Source: Paracoccaceae bacterium
GTDB lineage: Bacteria; Pseudomonadota; Alphaproteobacteria; Rhodobacterales; Rhodobacteraceae
DNA: 64,000 bases
Direction: 5' to 3'
Assembly (NCBI GenBank): GCA_006226775.1
Contig: SBGD01000031.1
Coordinates: 1 to 64,000, forward strand
Numbering within the stretch: the stretch's first letter is position 1; each line of letters opens with the position of its first letter. Below, piece after piece: positions 16,544 through 25,474 of the stretch. The notes below the pieces were generated by a model. That model had not been told where the DNA came from. It was given only the letters and a program-made list of their open reading frames with translations, and did no database searches. The translations under genes were made by a program, and so were the position numbers.

Positions 16544-17428
16544 ATGACCGATTATCCCGTGAACATGACCGTCATCCCCGAGGTTTCGGCCTTCTTCGAC
16601 GAGGCCACCAACACGATCTCCTACATCGTCAAGGACCCGTCCTCGGACAGTTGCGCCATCATCGATTCGGTGATGGACATCGACTATGCCGCGGGCCGCA
16701 TCACCTATGACCACGCCGACCAGCTGATCCGCACCATCCAGGACCGCGGGCTCAAGCTGGAATGGATCATCGAGACCCATGTCCATGCCGACCACCTCTC
16801 GGCCGCGCCCTACATCCAGGACAAGCTGGGCGGCAAGATCGGCATCGGCGCCCGGATCCTCGTGGTGCAGGACACCTTCGGCAAGATCTTCAACGAAGGC
16901 ACCGAGTTCCAGCGCGACGGGTCGCAGTTCGACAAGCTGTTCGAGGATGGCGACACCTACCGGATCGGCACTCTCGAGGCCGTGGCGATCTATACCCCCG
17001 GCCATACCCCGGCCTGCATGACCCATGTGATGGGCAATGCGGCCTTTGTCGGCGACACGCTGTTCATGCCCGACGGCGGTTCGGCCCGGGCGGATTTCCC
17101 CGGCGGCGATGCCGGCACGCTCTATGACAGCATCCAGAAGGTGCTGAGCCTGCCCGACGACATGCGGCTGTTCATGTGCCACGACTACGCCCCCAATGGC
17201 CGCGAGATCCGCTGGGAAACCACGGTCGCCGAGGAGAAGGCGCACAACATCCATGTCGGCGGCGGCAAGACCCGCGCGGACTTCATCAAGTTCCGCACCG
17301 AACGCGATGCCACGCTGGACATGCCGAAGTTGATCATTCCCTCGTTGCAGGTCAACATGCGCGCCGGCGACATCCCGAAGGACCGGGACGGCAATCCGAT
17401 GCTGAAGGTGCCGCTGAACGCGCTCTAA
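16544..17428 (+). CDS. blh: MBL-fold persulfide dioxygenase (Blh/ETHE1 family)
   Basis: It oxidises glutathione persulfide to sulfite in the cytoplasm. The 294-residue protein has the metallo-beta-lactamase metal motif THVHADHLSAAPYI (about residues 79-92), which is typical of ETHE1/Blh, then GHTPACMTHV and a C-terminal CHDYAPNGREIRWETTV. It is the first gene of a three-gene sulfide-oxidation unit and lies 75 bases downstream of the palindromic operator. The next gene, 61 bases on, encodes the matching sulfide:quinone oxidoreductase, which makes the assignment firm. Confidence 0.9.
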   Translation: MTDYPVNMTVIPEVSAFFDEATNTISYIVKDPSSDSCAIIDSVMDIDYAAGRITYDHADQLIRTIQDRGLKLEWIIETHVHADHLSAAPYIQDKLGGKIGIGARILVVQDTFGKIFNEGTEFQRDGSQFDKLFEDGDTYRIGTLEAVAIYTPGHTPACMTHVMGNAAFVGDTLFMPDGGSARADFPGGDAGTLYDSIQKVLSLPDDMRLFMCHDYAPNGREIRWETTVAEEKAHNIHVGGGKTRADFIKFRTERDATLDMPKLIIPSLQVNMRAGDIPKDRDGNPMLKVPLNAL

Positions 17429-17489
17429 GCATCCGCCGGGCCCCCGGGCCCGCCACCGGCAAGGCGCCAACCGCGAACGAGGACCAGAC

Positions 17490-19166
17490 ATGCAAATCAA
17501 CACGATCTCGCCCGAGATCTCGGTAAGCGCCCAGATCACGGCCGGGGACATCGCGGCCATCAAGGCCGCCGGCTTCCGGTCGATCCTGTCGAACCGCCCC
17601 GATGGCGAAGGCGCCGACCAGCCCTCCTACGAGGAGATCGCGGCGGCGGCCCGCGAGGCGGGGCTCGAGGCGGCCTATCAGCCGGTGACCTCCGGCATGA
17701 TCCGCGACGAGGAAGCGGTGGCCTTCGGCGAGGCGCTGCGCGCCCTGCCCGGGCCGGTGCTGGCCTATTGCCGCACCGGCACCCGCTCGGCGACGCTCTG
17801 GGCGCTGGCCCGGGCCAGGGACAAGCCGCTGGCCGATATCCTGTCGGCGACCAAGTCGGCGGGCTATGACATGACCGGCGTCGCGCGCCGCATCGCCAAT
17901 GGCGGCAAGACGCCCACCAGCAAGGGCGACGCGCATTACAAGATCGTCATCGTCGGCGGCGGGGCGGCGGGCATCGCCGTGGCCTCATCGCTGCGCGCCC
18001 GCCTTGCCGAGACCGAGATCGCGCTGATCGATCCCGCCGACATCCACTATTACCAGCCCGGCTGGACCATGGTCGGCGGCGGCATCTTCGAGCCCGAGAT
18101 CACCGCCCGCACCATGGGCTCGCTGATCCCGCGCGGGGTTCACTGGCTCAAGTCCGCCGTGGCCGCCTTCGAGCCGAAGGACAATGCCGTGATCCTCGAT
18201 GGCTGCCGCGTGGTGACCTATGACCGGCTGATCGTCTGCCCCGGCATCAAGCTGGACTGGGACCGGATCGAGGGGCTCGAGGAAACCCTGGGCCGCAATG
18301 GCGTGACCTCGAACTACCGCTACGACCTTGCGCCCTATACCTGGAAACTGGTGCAGGGGCTCAGGCAGGGCCGGGCGCTGTTCACCCAGCCGCCGATGCC
18401 GATCAAATGCGCCGGCGCGCCGCAGAAGGCGATGTACCTGTCGTCCGATCACTGGTTCCGCGAAGGCCGGATGGCTGACATCGACGTCCAGTTCATGAAT
18501 GCCGGCGGCGTGCTCTTCGGCGTGCCGGAATATGTGCCGGCGCTGATGGACTACGTGCGGAAATACGACGCCACGCTGAACTTCTTCCACAACCTGAAAT
18601 CGGTCGACGGGCCGGGCAAGACCGCCACCTTCACCGTCGCCAAGCCCGACGAGGCGCCCGGCGAGGTCACTGTCGACTTCGACATGATGCACGTCTGCCC
18701 GCCGCAGGTCGCGCCGGATTTCATCCGGGTCTCGCCGCTGGCCGACGAGGCCGGCTGGGTCGATGTCGACCAGGCCACCCTGCGCCACAAGACCTATGAC
18801 AATATCTGGGCGCTGGGCGACGTGATGAATGCCCCCAATGCCAAGACCGCCGCCGCCGCGCGCAAGCAGGCGCCGGTGGTGGCCGAGAACCTGGTGGCCG
18901 ACATGAACGGCGCCGCGCCCTCGGCGCAGTACGACGGCTACGGGTCCTGCCCGCTGACGGTGGAACGGGGCAAGATCGTGCTGGCGGAATTCGGCTATGG
19001 CGGCAGGCTGCTGCCGAGCTTCCCGAAAGCGCTGATCGACGGCACCAAACCCAGCCGCGCGGCGTGGTTCCTCAAGGAAACCCTGCTGCCGCCGATCTAC
19101 TGGAAGGCGATGCTGCGCGGCAAGGAATGGATGGCCAGACCCGAAAAGATCATCGCCCGCCCCTGA
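17490..19166 (+). CDS. Fused DUF442 phosphatase-like domain and sulfide:quinone oxidoreductase
   Basis: The N-terminal ~115 residues are a DUF442/Blh-type phosphatase or sulfurtransferase-like domain with the loop CRTGTRS. After a short linker an FAD-binding Rossmann motif (VIVGGGAAGIAVASSL, from about residue 150) begins a type II sulfide:quinone oxidoreductase, with the redox cysteines visible in IKCAGAPQKAMYLS and MHVCPPQVAPDF. It oxidises sulfide to persulfide and passes electrons to quinone at the inner membrane. The fusion is known in Proteobacteria. Neighbours are the persulfide dioxygenase and a SulP transporter, giving a complete sulfide-to-sulfite route. Confidence 0.9.
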   Translation: MQINTISPEISVSAQITAGDIAAIKAAGFRSILSNRPDGEGADQPSYEEIAAAAREAGLEAAYQPVTSGMIRDEEAVAFGEALRALPGPVLAYCRTGTRSATLWALARARDKPLADILSATKSAGYDMTGVARRIANGGKTPTSKGDAHYKIVIVGGGAAGIAVASSLRARLAETEIALIDPADIHYYQPGWTMVGGGIFEPEITARTMGSLIPRGVHWLKSAVAAFEPKDNAVILDGCRVVTYDRLIVCPGIKLDWDRIEGLEETLGRNGVTSNYRYDLAPYTWKLVQGLRQGRALFTQPPMPIKCAGAPQKAMYLSSDHWFREGRMADIDVQFMNAGGVLFGVPEYVPALMDYVRKYDATLNFFHNLKSVDGPGKTATFTVAKPDEAPGEVTVDFDMMHVCPPQVAPDFIRVSPLADEAGWVDVDQATLRHKTYDNIWALGDVMNAPNAKTAAAARKQAPVVAENLVADMNGAAPSAQYDGYGSCPLTVERGKIVLAEFGYGGRLLPSFPKALIDGTKPSRAAWFLKETLLPPIYWKAMLRGKEWMARPEKIIARP

Positions 19167-19197
19167 CCCTTTCCCACCTTCGATACGCCCCTGGCCA

Positions 19198-19220
19198 GCG
19201 CTCCGCCCGTCGCGGAGCGC
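19198..19220. terminator. GC-rich hairpin between sqr and sulP
   Basis: The arms gcgctccg (19198-19205) and cggagcgc (19213-19220) form an 8-bp stem with a 7-base loop and no T-run. It lies in the gap before the SulP gene and could cause partial termination or stabilise the upstream message. Confidence 0.4.
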
Positions 19221-19247
19221 GCGGCACCCTCTTGAAAGATCACCCCG

Positions 19248-21002
19248 ATGTCCGATACCGCCCGATCCCTGTTGCGCCGCTCCCTGCCGATCCTCGACTG
19301 GGGCCGGGACTATTCGCGCGCGGCGCTGTCGAATGACCTGATCGCGGCGGTGATCGTGACGATCATGCTGATCCCGCAGTCGCTGGCCTATGCGCTGCTG
19401 GCCGGGCTGCCGCCCGAGGCGGGCATCTATGCCTCGATCCTGCCGATCATCCTCTATGCCATCTTCGGCACCTCGCGGGCACTGGCCGTGGGGCCGGTGG
19501 CGGTGGTCTCGCTGATGACCGCCGCCGCGATCGCGCAGGTGGCCGAGCAGGGCAGCATGGGCTATGCCGCCGCCGCGCTGACGCTGGCGCTTTTGTCGGG
19601 CGGCATCCTGCTGGTCATGGGGGTCTTTCGGCTGGGGTTCCTGGCCAACTTCCTGTCGCATCCGGTGATTGCCGGGTTCATCACCGCCTCGGGCATCCTG
19701 ATCGCCACCTCGCAGATCAAGCATATCCTCGGCGTCGAGGCCGAAGGCCATACGCTGATCGAACTGGTCACCTCGCTTCTGGCGCATCTGCCCGAGACCA
19801 ACTGGATCACCCTGCTGCTGGGCGTCGCCGCGACCGGATTTCTGTTCTGGGTCCGCAAGGGGTTGAAACCGGCGCTTCTGAAGCTGGGGCTGGGGCCGAG
19901 GCTGGCGGATGTCGCCACCAAGGCCGGGCCGGTGGCCGCGGTGGTGGTGACGACCCTGATCACCGCGGGTCTGAGTCTCGGCGACAAGGGGGTCAAGATC
20001 GTCGGCGCCGTGCCGCAGAGCCTGCCGCCGCTGACCCTGCCGGACCTCTCGCTCGATCTGCTGGGGCTGCTGTTCATCCCGGCGCTGCTGATCTCGGTCA
20101 TCGGCTTCGTCGAATCGATCTCGGTGGCCCAGACGCTGGCCGCCAAGAAGCGCCAGCGCATCGACCCGGACCAGGAGCTGATCGGTCTCGGCGCGGCCAA
20201 TATCGGCGCGGCCTTTACCGGCGGCTACCCGGTGACCGGCGGCTTTGCCCGCTCGGTGGTGAACTTCGACGCCGGTGCCGAAACCCCTGCCGCGGGCGCC
20301 TATACCGCCGTGGGGCTGGCGATTGCCGCCGTGGCGCTGACGCCGCTGGTCTACTACCTGCCCAAGGCCACGCTGGCCGCCACGATCATCGTCGCGGTGC
20401 TGAGCCTTGTGGACTTCTCGATCCTGCGCAGGAGCTGGCGCTATTCCAAGGCCGATTTCGCCGCCGTCCTCGCCACCATCCTGCTGACCCTGGGCATGGG
20501 GGTCGAGATCGGCGTCTCGGCCGGCGTGATCCTGTCGCTGGCGCTGTTTCTCTACAAGACCTCGCGGCCGCATGTGGCCGAGGTGGGCCTTGTCCCCGGC
20601 ACCCAGCACTTCCGCAACATCCTGCGCCACGAGGTGGAAACCGACCCCTCGCTGGTGACTTTGCGGGTGGATGAGAGCCTGTTTTTCGCCAATGCGCGCT
20701 TTCTGGAGGACATGATCCAGGACCGGGTGGCGCAGGATTGCCCGGTGAAGAACGTGGTGCTGATGTGCTCGGCGGTCAACGAGATCGACTTTTCCGCGCT
20801 GGAAAGCCTCGAGGCGATCAACGAGCGGCTGTCGGGCATGGGCGTGGGGTTCCATCTGTCCGAGGTCAAGGGCCCGGTGATGGACCGGCTGCAGAAGACC
20901 CATTTCCTCGACCAGTTGAACGGAGAGGTCTTCCTCAGCCAGTGGGACGCGATGCGCAGCCTGACCCCCGGGGCGGCTGATCCATCGATGGATCAGTCCT
21001 GA
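19248..21002 (+). CDS. SulP-family anion permease with STAS domain
   Basis: This is a 584-residue inner-membrane transporter. The SulP signature is near the N terminus (IPQSLAYALLAGLPPEAGIYAS), 10-14 hydrophobic segments follow, and a cytoplasmic STAS domain occupies the last ~120 residues (VVLMCSAVNEIDFSALESLEAI). As third gene of the sulfide-oxidation unit it probably moves sulfate or a related anion; other anions such as bicarbonate cannot be excluded. The last seven codons and the stop lie inside the double-palindrome element, where the gene overlaps convergent modC by 10 bases. Confidence 0.88.
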   Translation: MSDTARSLLRRSLPILDWGRDYSRAALSNDLIAAVIVTIMLIPQSLAYALLAGLPPEAGIYASILPIILYAIFGTSRALAVGPVAVVSLMTAAAIAQVAEQGSMGYAAAALTLALLSGGILLVMGVFRLGFLANFLSHPVIAGFITASGILIATSQIKHILGVEAEGHTLIELVTSLLAHLPETNWITLLLGVAATGFLFWVRKGLKPALLKLGLGPRLADVATKAGPVAAVVVTTLITAGLSLGDKGVKIVGAVPQSLPPLTLPDLSLDLLGLLFIPALLISVIGFVESISVAQTLAAKKRQRIDPDQELIGLGAANIGAAFTGGYPVTGGFARSVVNFDAGAETPAAGAYTAVGLAIAAVALTPLVYYLPKATLAATIIVAVLSLVDFSILRRSWRYSKADFAAVLATILLTLGMGVEIGVSAGVILSLALFLYKTSRPHVAEVGLVPGTQHFRNILRHEVETDPSLVTLRVDESLFFANARFLEDMIQDRVAQDCPVKNVVLMCSAVNEIDFSALESLEAINERLSGMGVGFHLSEVKGPVMDRLQKTHFLDQLNGEVFLSQWDAMRSLTPGAADPSMDQS

Positions 21003-21018
21003 TCTGTCGACAGATCAG
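20977..21018. repeat. Tandem double palindrome, copy 1
   Basis: Two perfect 20-bp palindromes stand side by side with a 2-base spacer: ctgatccatcgatggatcag at 20977-20996 and ctgatctgtcgacagatcag at 20999-21018. The stops of the convergent sulP and modC genes both fall within it. The same two-part element recurs at 62578-62619. It is probably a bidirectional terminator or a dispersed intergenic repeat. Confidence 0.85.
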
Positions 21019-22099
21019 CCTCGCCCGGCCCCTCGCGCCCGACATGATGCGGCGCCACCGCCATGGTCTTGACGATGGCGAAACAGCGCTGCCCCCTGTC
21101 CAGCGCCATGTCGCGGACCGAGCGCTGGGTGATCCGCGCCAGCAGCATCTCTTCGCCCACCGTGAGCGTCACCATCGCCCCCGGTCCGTCGCCCGGAAGG
21201 ATGTCGTCGATCACCGCGGGCAGCACGTTGAGCGCCGAGAGCCCCTGCGGCGCCGCGCGCGACAGGATCACGTCATGCGCCAGGATCCGCACCCGCACCG
21301 CATCGCCCACCCCCCCCCGCACATGCGGCAGCCAGAGCGGGCCGGTGGCACCATCCAGCCGCGTCAGCCCGTCGGCCTCATGCGCCGCGATATGCGCGGT
21401 CAGGGTGGCCCCGGCCTCGCGCAGCCCCATGCCGCGCATGGCGCGCGGGTCGAACAGGATGTCGGCCGCCGTGCCCTCGCGCACCACCGTGCCCTGGTCG
21501 ATCACCACGATGCGGTCGGCCAGCCGGCGGGCTTCCTCCATGTCATGGGTCACCAGCACCACCGGCATGTCGAGATGGGCGCGCAGCCGGCGGATCTCGG
21601 CATAGAGCCCTTCGCGGGTGGCATGATCCACCGCCGAGAAGGGCTCGTCGAGCAGCAGCACCTCCGGCGCGCGTGCCAGGGCCCGGGCCACCGCGACCCG
21701 CTGCTGCTGGCCGCCCGAAAGCGCACGCGGCAGCCGGTCCTCCAGCCCTGCCAGGTGCACCAGCGCCAGCAGATCCGTCGCCCGCGCCCGATCGGCCCCG
21801 GCGGCCATGACATTGCCCAGCGCGGTCATCTGCGGAAACAGCGCGTAGGATTGAAACACCACCCCGACCCGGCGGCGCCAGGTGGGCAGCGCGATGCCCC
21901 GCGCGGTATCCAGCCAGGGCCGGTCATTGACCGCCACCCGCCCCTCGCGCGGCAGGTAGAGCCCCGAGATCGTTCGCAGCACGGTCGACTTCCCTGCCCC
22001 CGAGGCCCCGACCAGCGCCACCAGCTCGCCCGGCTCGGCCGTAAACGACACCTCCAGCGGGATCGGCACCTCGGCCCGCGCCATCACCTCCAGCGCCAT
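20993..22099 (-). CDS. modC: Molybdate ABC transporter ATP-binding protein
   Basis: This 368-residue ATPase energises molybdate uptake. Walker A is GASGAGKST, the Q-loop region is [10 protein letters not shown], the signature is LSGGQQQR and Walker B is VLLLDEPF. The C-terminal ~130 residues form the TOBE/MOP domain typical of ModC. Its ATG overlaps the modB stop by one base (TAATG). The start at 22099 is preferred over longer frames, which are only modB read in another frame. The last residues (LSTDQD) are encoded by the double-palindrome element, where the gene converges with sulP. Confidence 0.92.
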   Translation of the reverse strand: MALEVMARAEVPIPLEVSFTAEPGELVALVGASGAGKSTVLRTISGLYLPREGRVAVNDRPWLDTARGIALPTWRRRVGVVFQSYALFPQMTALGNVMAAGADRARATDLLALVHLAGLEDRLPRALSGGQQQRVAVARALARAPEVLLLDEPFSAVDHATREGLYAEIRRLRAHLDMPVVLVTHDMEEARRLADRIVVIDQGTVVREGTAADILFDPRAMRGMGLREAGATLTAHIAAHEADGLTRLDGATGPLWLPHVRGGVGDAVRVRILAHDVILSRAAPQGLSALNVLPAVIDDILPGDGPGAMVTLTVGEEMLLARITQRSVRDMALDRGQRCFAIVKTMAVAPHHVGREGPGEADLSTDQD

Positions 22100-22767
22100 T
22101 ACGACAACCTCCGCCCGGCGCGCGACGACAGCCGGAAGGTCAGCGCGATGGTGCCCAGCGAGATCGCCAGCAGCACCCCCGACATCTGCGCCGCGCCCGC
22201 CATGTCGAAGGCCTGCACCCGGTCGTAGATCGAGATCGCGATGGTCCGGGTCTCGCCCGGGATGGCACCGCCGACCATCAGCACGATGCCGAATTCGCCC
22301 AGCGTATGGGCGAAGGTCAGCACCATGCCGGTCAGCACCCCGGGCCAGGCCAGCGGCAGTTCCACCCGCCGCAGCGCCACCATCGGCGCCATGCCGCAAC
22401 AGGCCGCGGCCTCGCGCACCTCCAGCGGCACGGCCTCGAAGCCGCGCTGGGCGGGCTGGATCGCGAAGGGCAGGTTGAACAGCACCGAGGCCGCCACCAG
22501 CCCCTCGAAGGAGAACACCAGCGGCCCGCCGAACAGCGCCTCCCAGCCCCGGCCCAGCGGGCTGGCCGCGCCGAAGGCCACCAGCAGGTAGAAGCCCAGC
22601 ACCGTGGGCGGCAGCACCAGCGGCAGGATCACCAGCGCCTCGACCGCGCCCTTGCCGCGAAACCGGTGGTAGGCCAGGAAGCGGCCCAGGAACACCGCCA
22701 CCGGCAAAAGCACCAGCACCGTCCAGAACGCCAGGTGCAGCGACAGCCAGAGCGCCTGCCAGTCCAT
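22099..22767 (-). CDS. modB: Molybdate ABC transporter permease
   Basis: This is a 222-residue inner-membrane permease with five or six hydrophobic segments and the EAA-type coupling loop EAAACCGMAPMVALRRVELPLAWPG. Features typical of ModB are VILPLVLPPTVLGFYLL and the HTLGEFGIVLMVGG segment. It overlaps modA by one base (TGATG) and modC by one base, so the three subunits are translationally coupled in the order modA-modB-modC. Confidence 0.92.
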   Translation of the reverse strand: MDWQALWLSLHLAFWTVLVLLPVAVFLGRFLAYHRFRGKGAVEALVILPLVLPPTVLGFYLLVAFGAASPLGRGWEALFGGPLVFSFEGLVAASVLFNLPFAIQPAQRGFEAVPLEVREAAACCGMAPMVALRRVELPLAWPGVLTGMVLTFAHTLGEFGIVLMVGGAIPGETRTIAISIYDRVQAFDMAGAAQMSGVLLAISLGTIALTFRLSSRAGRRLS

Positions 22768-23531
22768 CAGCCGGGCCCCGGCGCGGCAAAGCCGTGGCGG
22801 GCAAAGATCGCCCGCGCCGCTTCGGAGTGCAGGAAGCCGAAGAAGGCCTCCGCCACCGGCCCGGCGGCGGGGGTGAGCGCCATGCGCTGCCGCAGGGGGC
22901 TGTGCCAGTCCTCGGCGATCAGTGCCGCGCGCGCGCGCGCCGCCACCGGCCCGGCAGAGGCCAGCGAGGCCGCCACCAGCCCGCCCTGGGCATTGCCCGA
23001 GACCGCGAATTGCGCCGCTTGCGCCACGTTCTCGCCGAACACCAGGACCGGCTGCATCGCCTGCCAGAGCCCGCGGTGGACCAGCGCCTCGCGCGCGCGG
23101 ATGCCATAGGGGGCGTGCTCGGGGTTGGCGATGGCAAAGCGGCGCAGGCGCCCCGCCGCCAGCCGCGCCGCCAGATCGTCGAGCGTGGCATCCGCCGCCA
23201 TGTCGCCCGCCTTGGGCACGATCAGCGCCAGCCGCCCGCGCGCATAGACCGCGCCGTCATCGGCCAGAAACCCGTCTGCCGCCAGCGCCTGCACATAGCT
23301 TTCATCCGCCGACAGGAAGATCTCGAAAGGCGCGCCATTGCGGATCTGCTGCGCCAGCGTTCCCGAAGAGCCGAAGGCCACGCGCACCGTGCCGTCGAAG
23401 GCCGAGACCAGGTCGTCCATCACGAAACGCAGCGAGGCCGCGGCGGCGATCACCGGGCCGGTCTCGGCCAGCGCGGGCCGGGCCGCAAAGGCAGCGGCGC
23501 AGGCCAGAAAATGACGGCGGGGCAGGGGCAT
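22767..23531 (-). CDS. modA: Molybdate-binding periplasmic protein
   Basis: This 254-residue substrate-binding protein has an N-terminal signal (HFLACAAAFAARPALA). Family landmarks are AAASLRFVMDDL, FGSSGTLAQQI, the FEIFLSADESYV segment that lines the oxyanion pocket, and the Pro/Gly region IANPEHAPYG. It is the first gene of the mod operon. The divergent arsR-arsC fusion starts 145 bases away, so the promoters of both units lie in that gap. I see no clear ModE box there. Confidence 0.92.
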   Translation of the reverse strand: MPLPRRHFLACAAAFAARPALAETGPVIAAAASLRFVMDDLVSAFDGTVRVAFGSSGTLAQQIRNGAPFEIFLSADESYVQALAADGFLADDGAVYARGRLALIVPKAGDMAADATLDDLAARLAAGRLRRFAIANPEHAPYGIRAREALVHRGLWQAMQPVLVFGENVAQAAQFAVSGNAQGGLVAASLASAGPVAARARAALIAEDWHSPLRQRMALTPAAGPVAEAFFGFLHSEAARAIFARHGFAAPGPG

Positions 23532-23661
23532 GGCAATCAGACGTCCAGTTGGGTGCCGGAACCTTATCGGTGCGGCGCCGGGGTTCCAAGCCCGACCTCC
23601 GCTGACCGCACCAACGCCCGGGGCAGGCGCCGGGTTGCGCTTGGCAGGGGGCTTAGCTTCC

Positions 23662-23677
23662 TATATTCGCGAAATAT
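23662..23677. promoter_or_regulatory. Possible ArsR autoregulatory operator
   Basis: The sequence tatattcgcgaaatat is a near-palindrome and includes the first two bases of the arsR-arsC start codon. ArsR repressors commonly bind AT-rich dyads at their own promoter, so this is a candidate operator for the fusion gene. Confidence 0.35.
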
Positions 23678-24515
23678 GGAATCTCAACTCACCGATCAAC
23701 TGGCCGCGCTCAGCCATCCACAACGCCTTGGCGTCTTTCGCCTGCTGGTGCGGCGCTGTCCCGATGCGCTGCCTGCGGGCGATATCTGCAAGGTGCTGGG
23801 GCTGAAGGCCTCGACCGCCTCGGTCTATCTCTCGGTGCTGACCCGCGCCGGGCTGATCACCCAGACCCGCGTCGGCACCTCGCGGCGCTATGCGCTCAAC
23901 CCCGATGCGGCGCGGCGCATGATGGCGGACCTGTTTCTCGATTGTTGCCGGGGGCGTCCCGACCTCTGCCCGCCGCTGGCCGGGGGCGAGGGGCGCGAAA
24001 GCCCTGCCGTGCCCGACCGCAAGCTCAACGTGCTGTTCATCTGTACCGGCAATTCCGCCCGGTCGATCTTTGCCGAGGCGATCCTGCGCGACATCGCGGG
24101 CGAGCGGTTCAATGCCTATTCCGCCGGCACCCGGCCCCGGTCCGACCTCAACCCGCTGGCGGTCGAGATGCTGGCCTCCAAGGGCCTGCCGACCGCGGAT
24201 CTGCGCGCCAAACCCCTGTCGGACTTCCAGCGGCCCGATGCGCCCAGGCCGGATTTCGTCTTCACCGTCTGCGACCGCGCGGCGGACGAGGAATGCCCGG
24301 CCTGGCAGGGTCCGCCGATCAGCGCCCATTGGGGCCTGCCCGATCCGGGCGCGGCCGAGGGGACAGAGGCGGAAAGACGCCTCGCCTTTCAGCACAGCTA
24401 CGCGATGATATGGCATCGAATCCGCGCCTTCGCGGCCTTGCCGCTGGAGAGCCTCGACCGCGTCGCCTTGCAGCGCCAGGTCGATGACATCGGACGGGAG
24501 CAGCAGCCCGCGTGA
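23676..24515 (+). CDS. ArsR regulator fused to LMW-PTP-type arsenate reductase
   Basis: Residues 1 to about 100 are a winged-helix ArsR domain (HPQRLGVFRLLVRR, GLKASTASVYLSVLTRAGLI) ending in a cysteine-rich segment CCRGRPDLC. Residues ~115-279 are a low-molecular-weight phosphatase-type arsenate reductase with the P-loop FICTGNSARS (CX5R) and a second cysteine in TVCDRAADEECP. The single 279-residue protein therefore senses and reduces arsenate, a natural fusion seen in Rhodobacterales. No arsenite exporter is adjacent. The ATG is chosen because it follows the operator-like dyad and starts the ArsR domain directly. Confidence 0.88.
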   Translation: MESQLTDQLAALSHPQRLGVFRLLVRRCPDALPAGDICKVLGLKASTASVYLSVLTRAGLITQTRVGTSRRYALNPDAARRMMADLFLDCCRGRPDLCPPLAGGEGRESPAVPDRKLNVLFICTGNSARSIFAEAILRDIAGERFNAYSAGTRPRSDLNPLAVEMLASKGLPTADLRAKPLSDFQRPDAPRPDFVFTVCDRAADEECPAWQGPPISAHWGLPDPGAAEGTEAERRLAFQHSYAMIWHRIRAFAALPLESLDRVALQRQVDDIGREQQPA

Positions 24516-24557
24516 CTGCCGGGGTCGGGGCGCAGGGGTGCGCTCGTCCTGCGCCGC

Positions 24558-25376
24558 TCAGGGCTGCGGAAACGGCTGCGAGGGCAGGGCGGCGGCGCGG
24601 GTCCAGTGGCGGGCGCTTTCGGCGATGCGCAGGTGCGGCGCGCCGAGGCTGGCCTCGATCAGGCCGAGCAGGTGGCCCAGCGCCGCGCCCGCGGGCAGCC
24701 CCGCCGCGATCAGCGCGGCAAAGACGTCGCCCACGCCCTGCGGCACGCCCGCGTGCAGCGCGGTGGTCCAGACCCGCGGCGCGTGATGGCTGACCGACAG
24801 AAGGCCGGTCTGCCCCGGCGGCGCGGGGCAGGAGGTGACAAGGACATCCTGCGCCGGCCCCCGGTCCAGCAGCGCCTCGGCGGCGCTGCGGGCCTGTTGC
24901 GGCGTGTCGGTCGCCTGCCCGGTCAGCCAGCCCAGCTCGAAGACATTGGGGGTCAGGATATCGGCCAGCGGCACCAGGTGGTCGCGCACCGCCTCTGCCG
25001 CGGGGCGCGGCAGGTAGAGCCCCTTGGGCCGGTCGCCCAGCACCGGATCGACCACCACCAGCGGCGCGGGCCGCAGGGCGCAGAGCCGCCGGATCAGCCC
25101 CGCCGCCAGCACCGCATGCTCGGGCGTCGGCATGTAGCCGGTCAGCACCGCGTCATGCCCCGCCAGCCAGCCATTGGCCGCCAGCGCCGCGATCATCGCC
25201 TCGATCCGGTCGCAGGGCATCGGCCCGCCCGCGACATGCGGCCAGCCGACATGGTTCGACAGCAGGGTCATCGGCAGTTGGGTGACCTCATGGCCCAGCG
25301 CCTGCAGGGCGGGCGCGGCGGCGGACAGGCCGACATGCCCAAAGGCCACCCAGCTGGACAGGACCATCACTCTCAT
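24558..25376 (-). CDS. pdxY: Pyridoxal kinase
   Basis: It phosphorylates pyridoxal and related vitamers to make PLP. The 272-residue protein has the PfkB/ribokinase-like fold: LSSWVAFGHVGLSAAAP at the N terminus, TGYMPTPEHA, VVVDPVLGD and the anion-hole motif QGVGDVFAALIAAGL. The start MRVMVLSS at 25376 fits the family; an upstream ATG at 25400 would add eight residues unlike the family. PdxK and PdxY cannot be separated confidently by eye. It converges with the arsR-arsC gene. Confidence 0.85.
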   Translation of the reverse strand: MRVMVLSSWVAFGHVGLSAAAPALQALGHEVTQLPMTLLSNHVGWPHVAGGPMPCDRIEAMIAALAANGWLAGHDAVLTGYMPTPEHAVLAAGLIRRLCALRPAPLVVVDPVLGDRPKGLYLPRPAAEAVRDHLVPLADILTPNVFELGWLTGQATDTPQQARSAAEALLDRGPAQDVLVTSCPAPPGQTGLLSVSHHAPRVWTTALHAGVPQGVGDVFAALIAAGLPAGAALGHLLGLIEASLGAPHLRIAESARHWTRAAALPSQPFPQP

Positions 25377-25474
25377 CTCAGAACCTTTCGCCGACTCCAC
25401 CCGCGCGCCTGCGGCAGCCTAGCGCAGAACAACGGCGATGGGTATCGGCCCGCGCGCCTGCCGGGTCGGACGCG

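Noticed and set aside
22794-23675. Extended N terminus of the arsR-arsC frame running across modA
   Set aside because: The upstream part is antisense to modA and low in complexity; the ATG at 23676 starts the ArsR domain directly.
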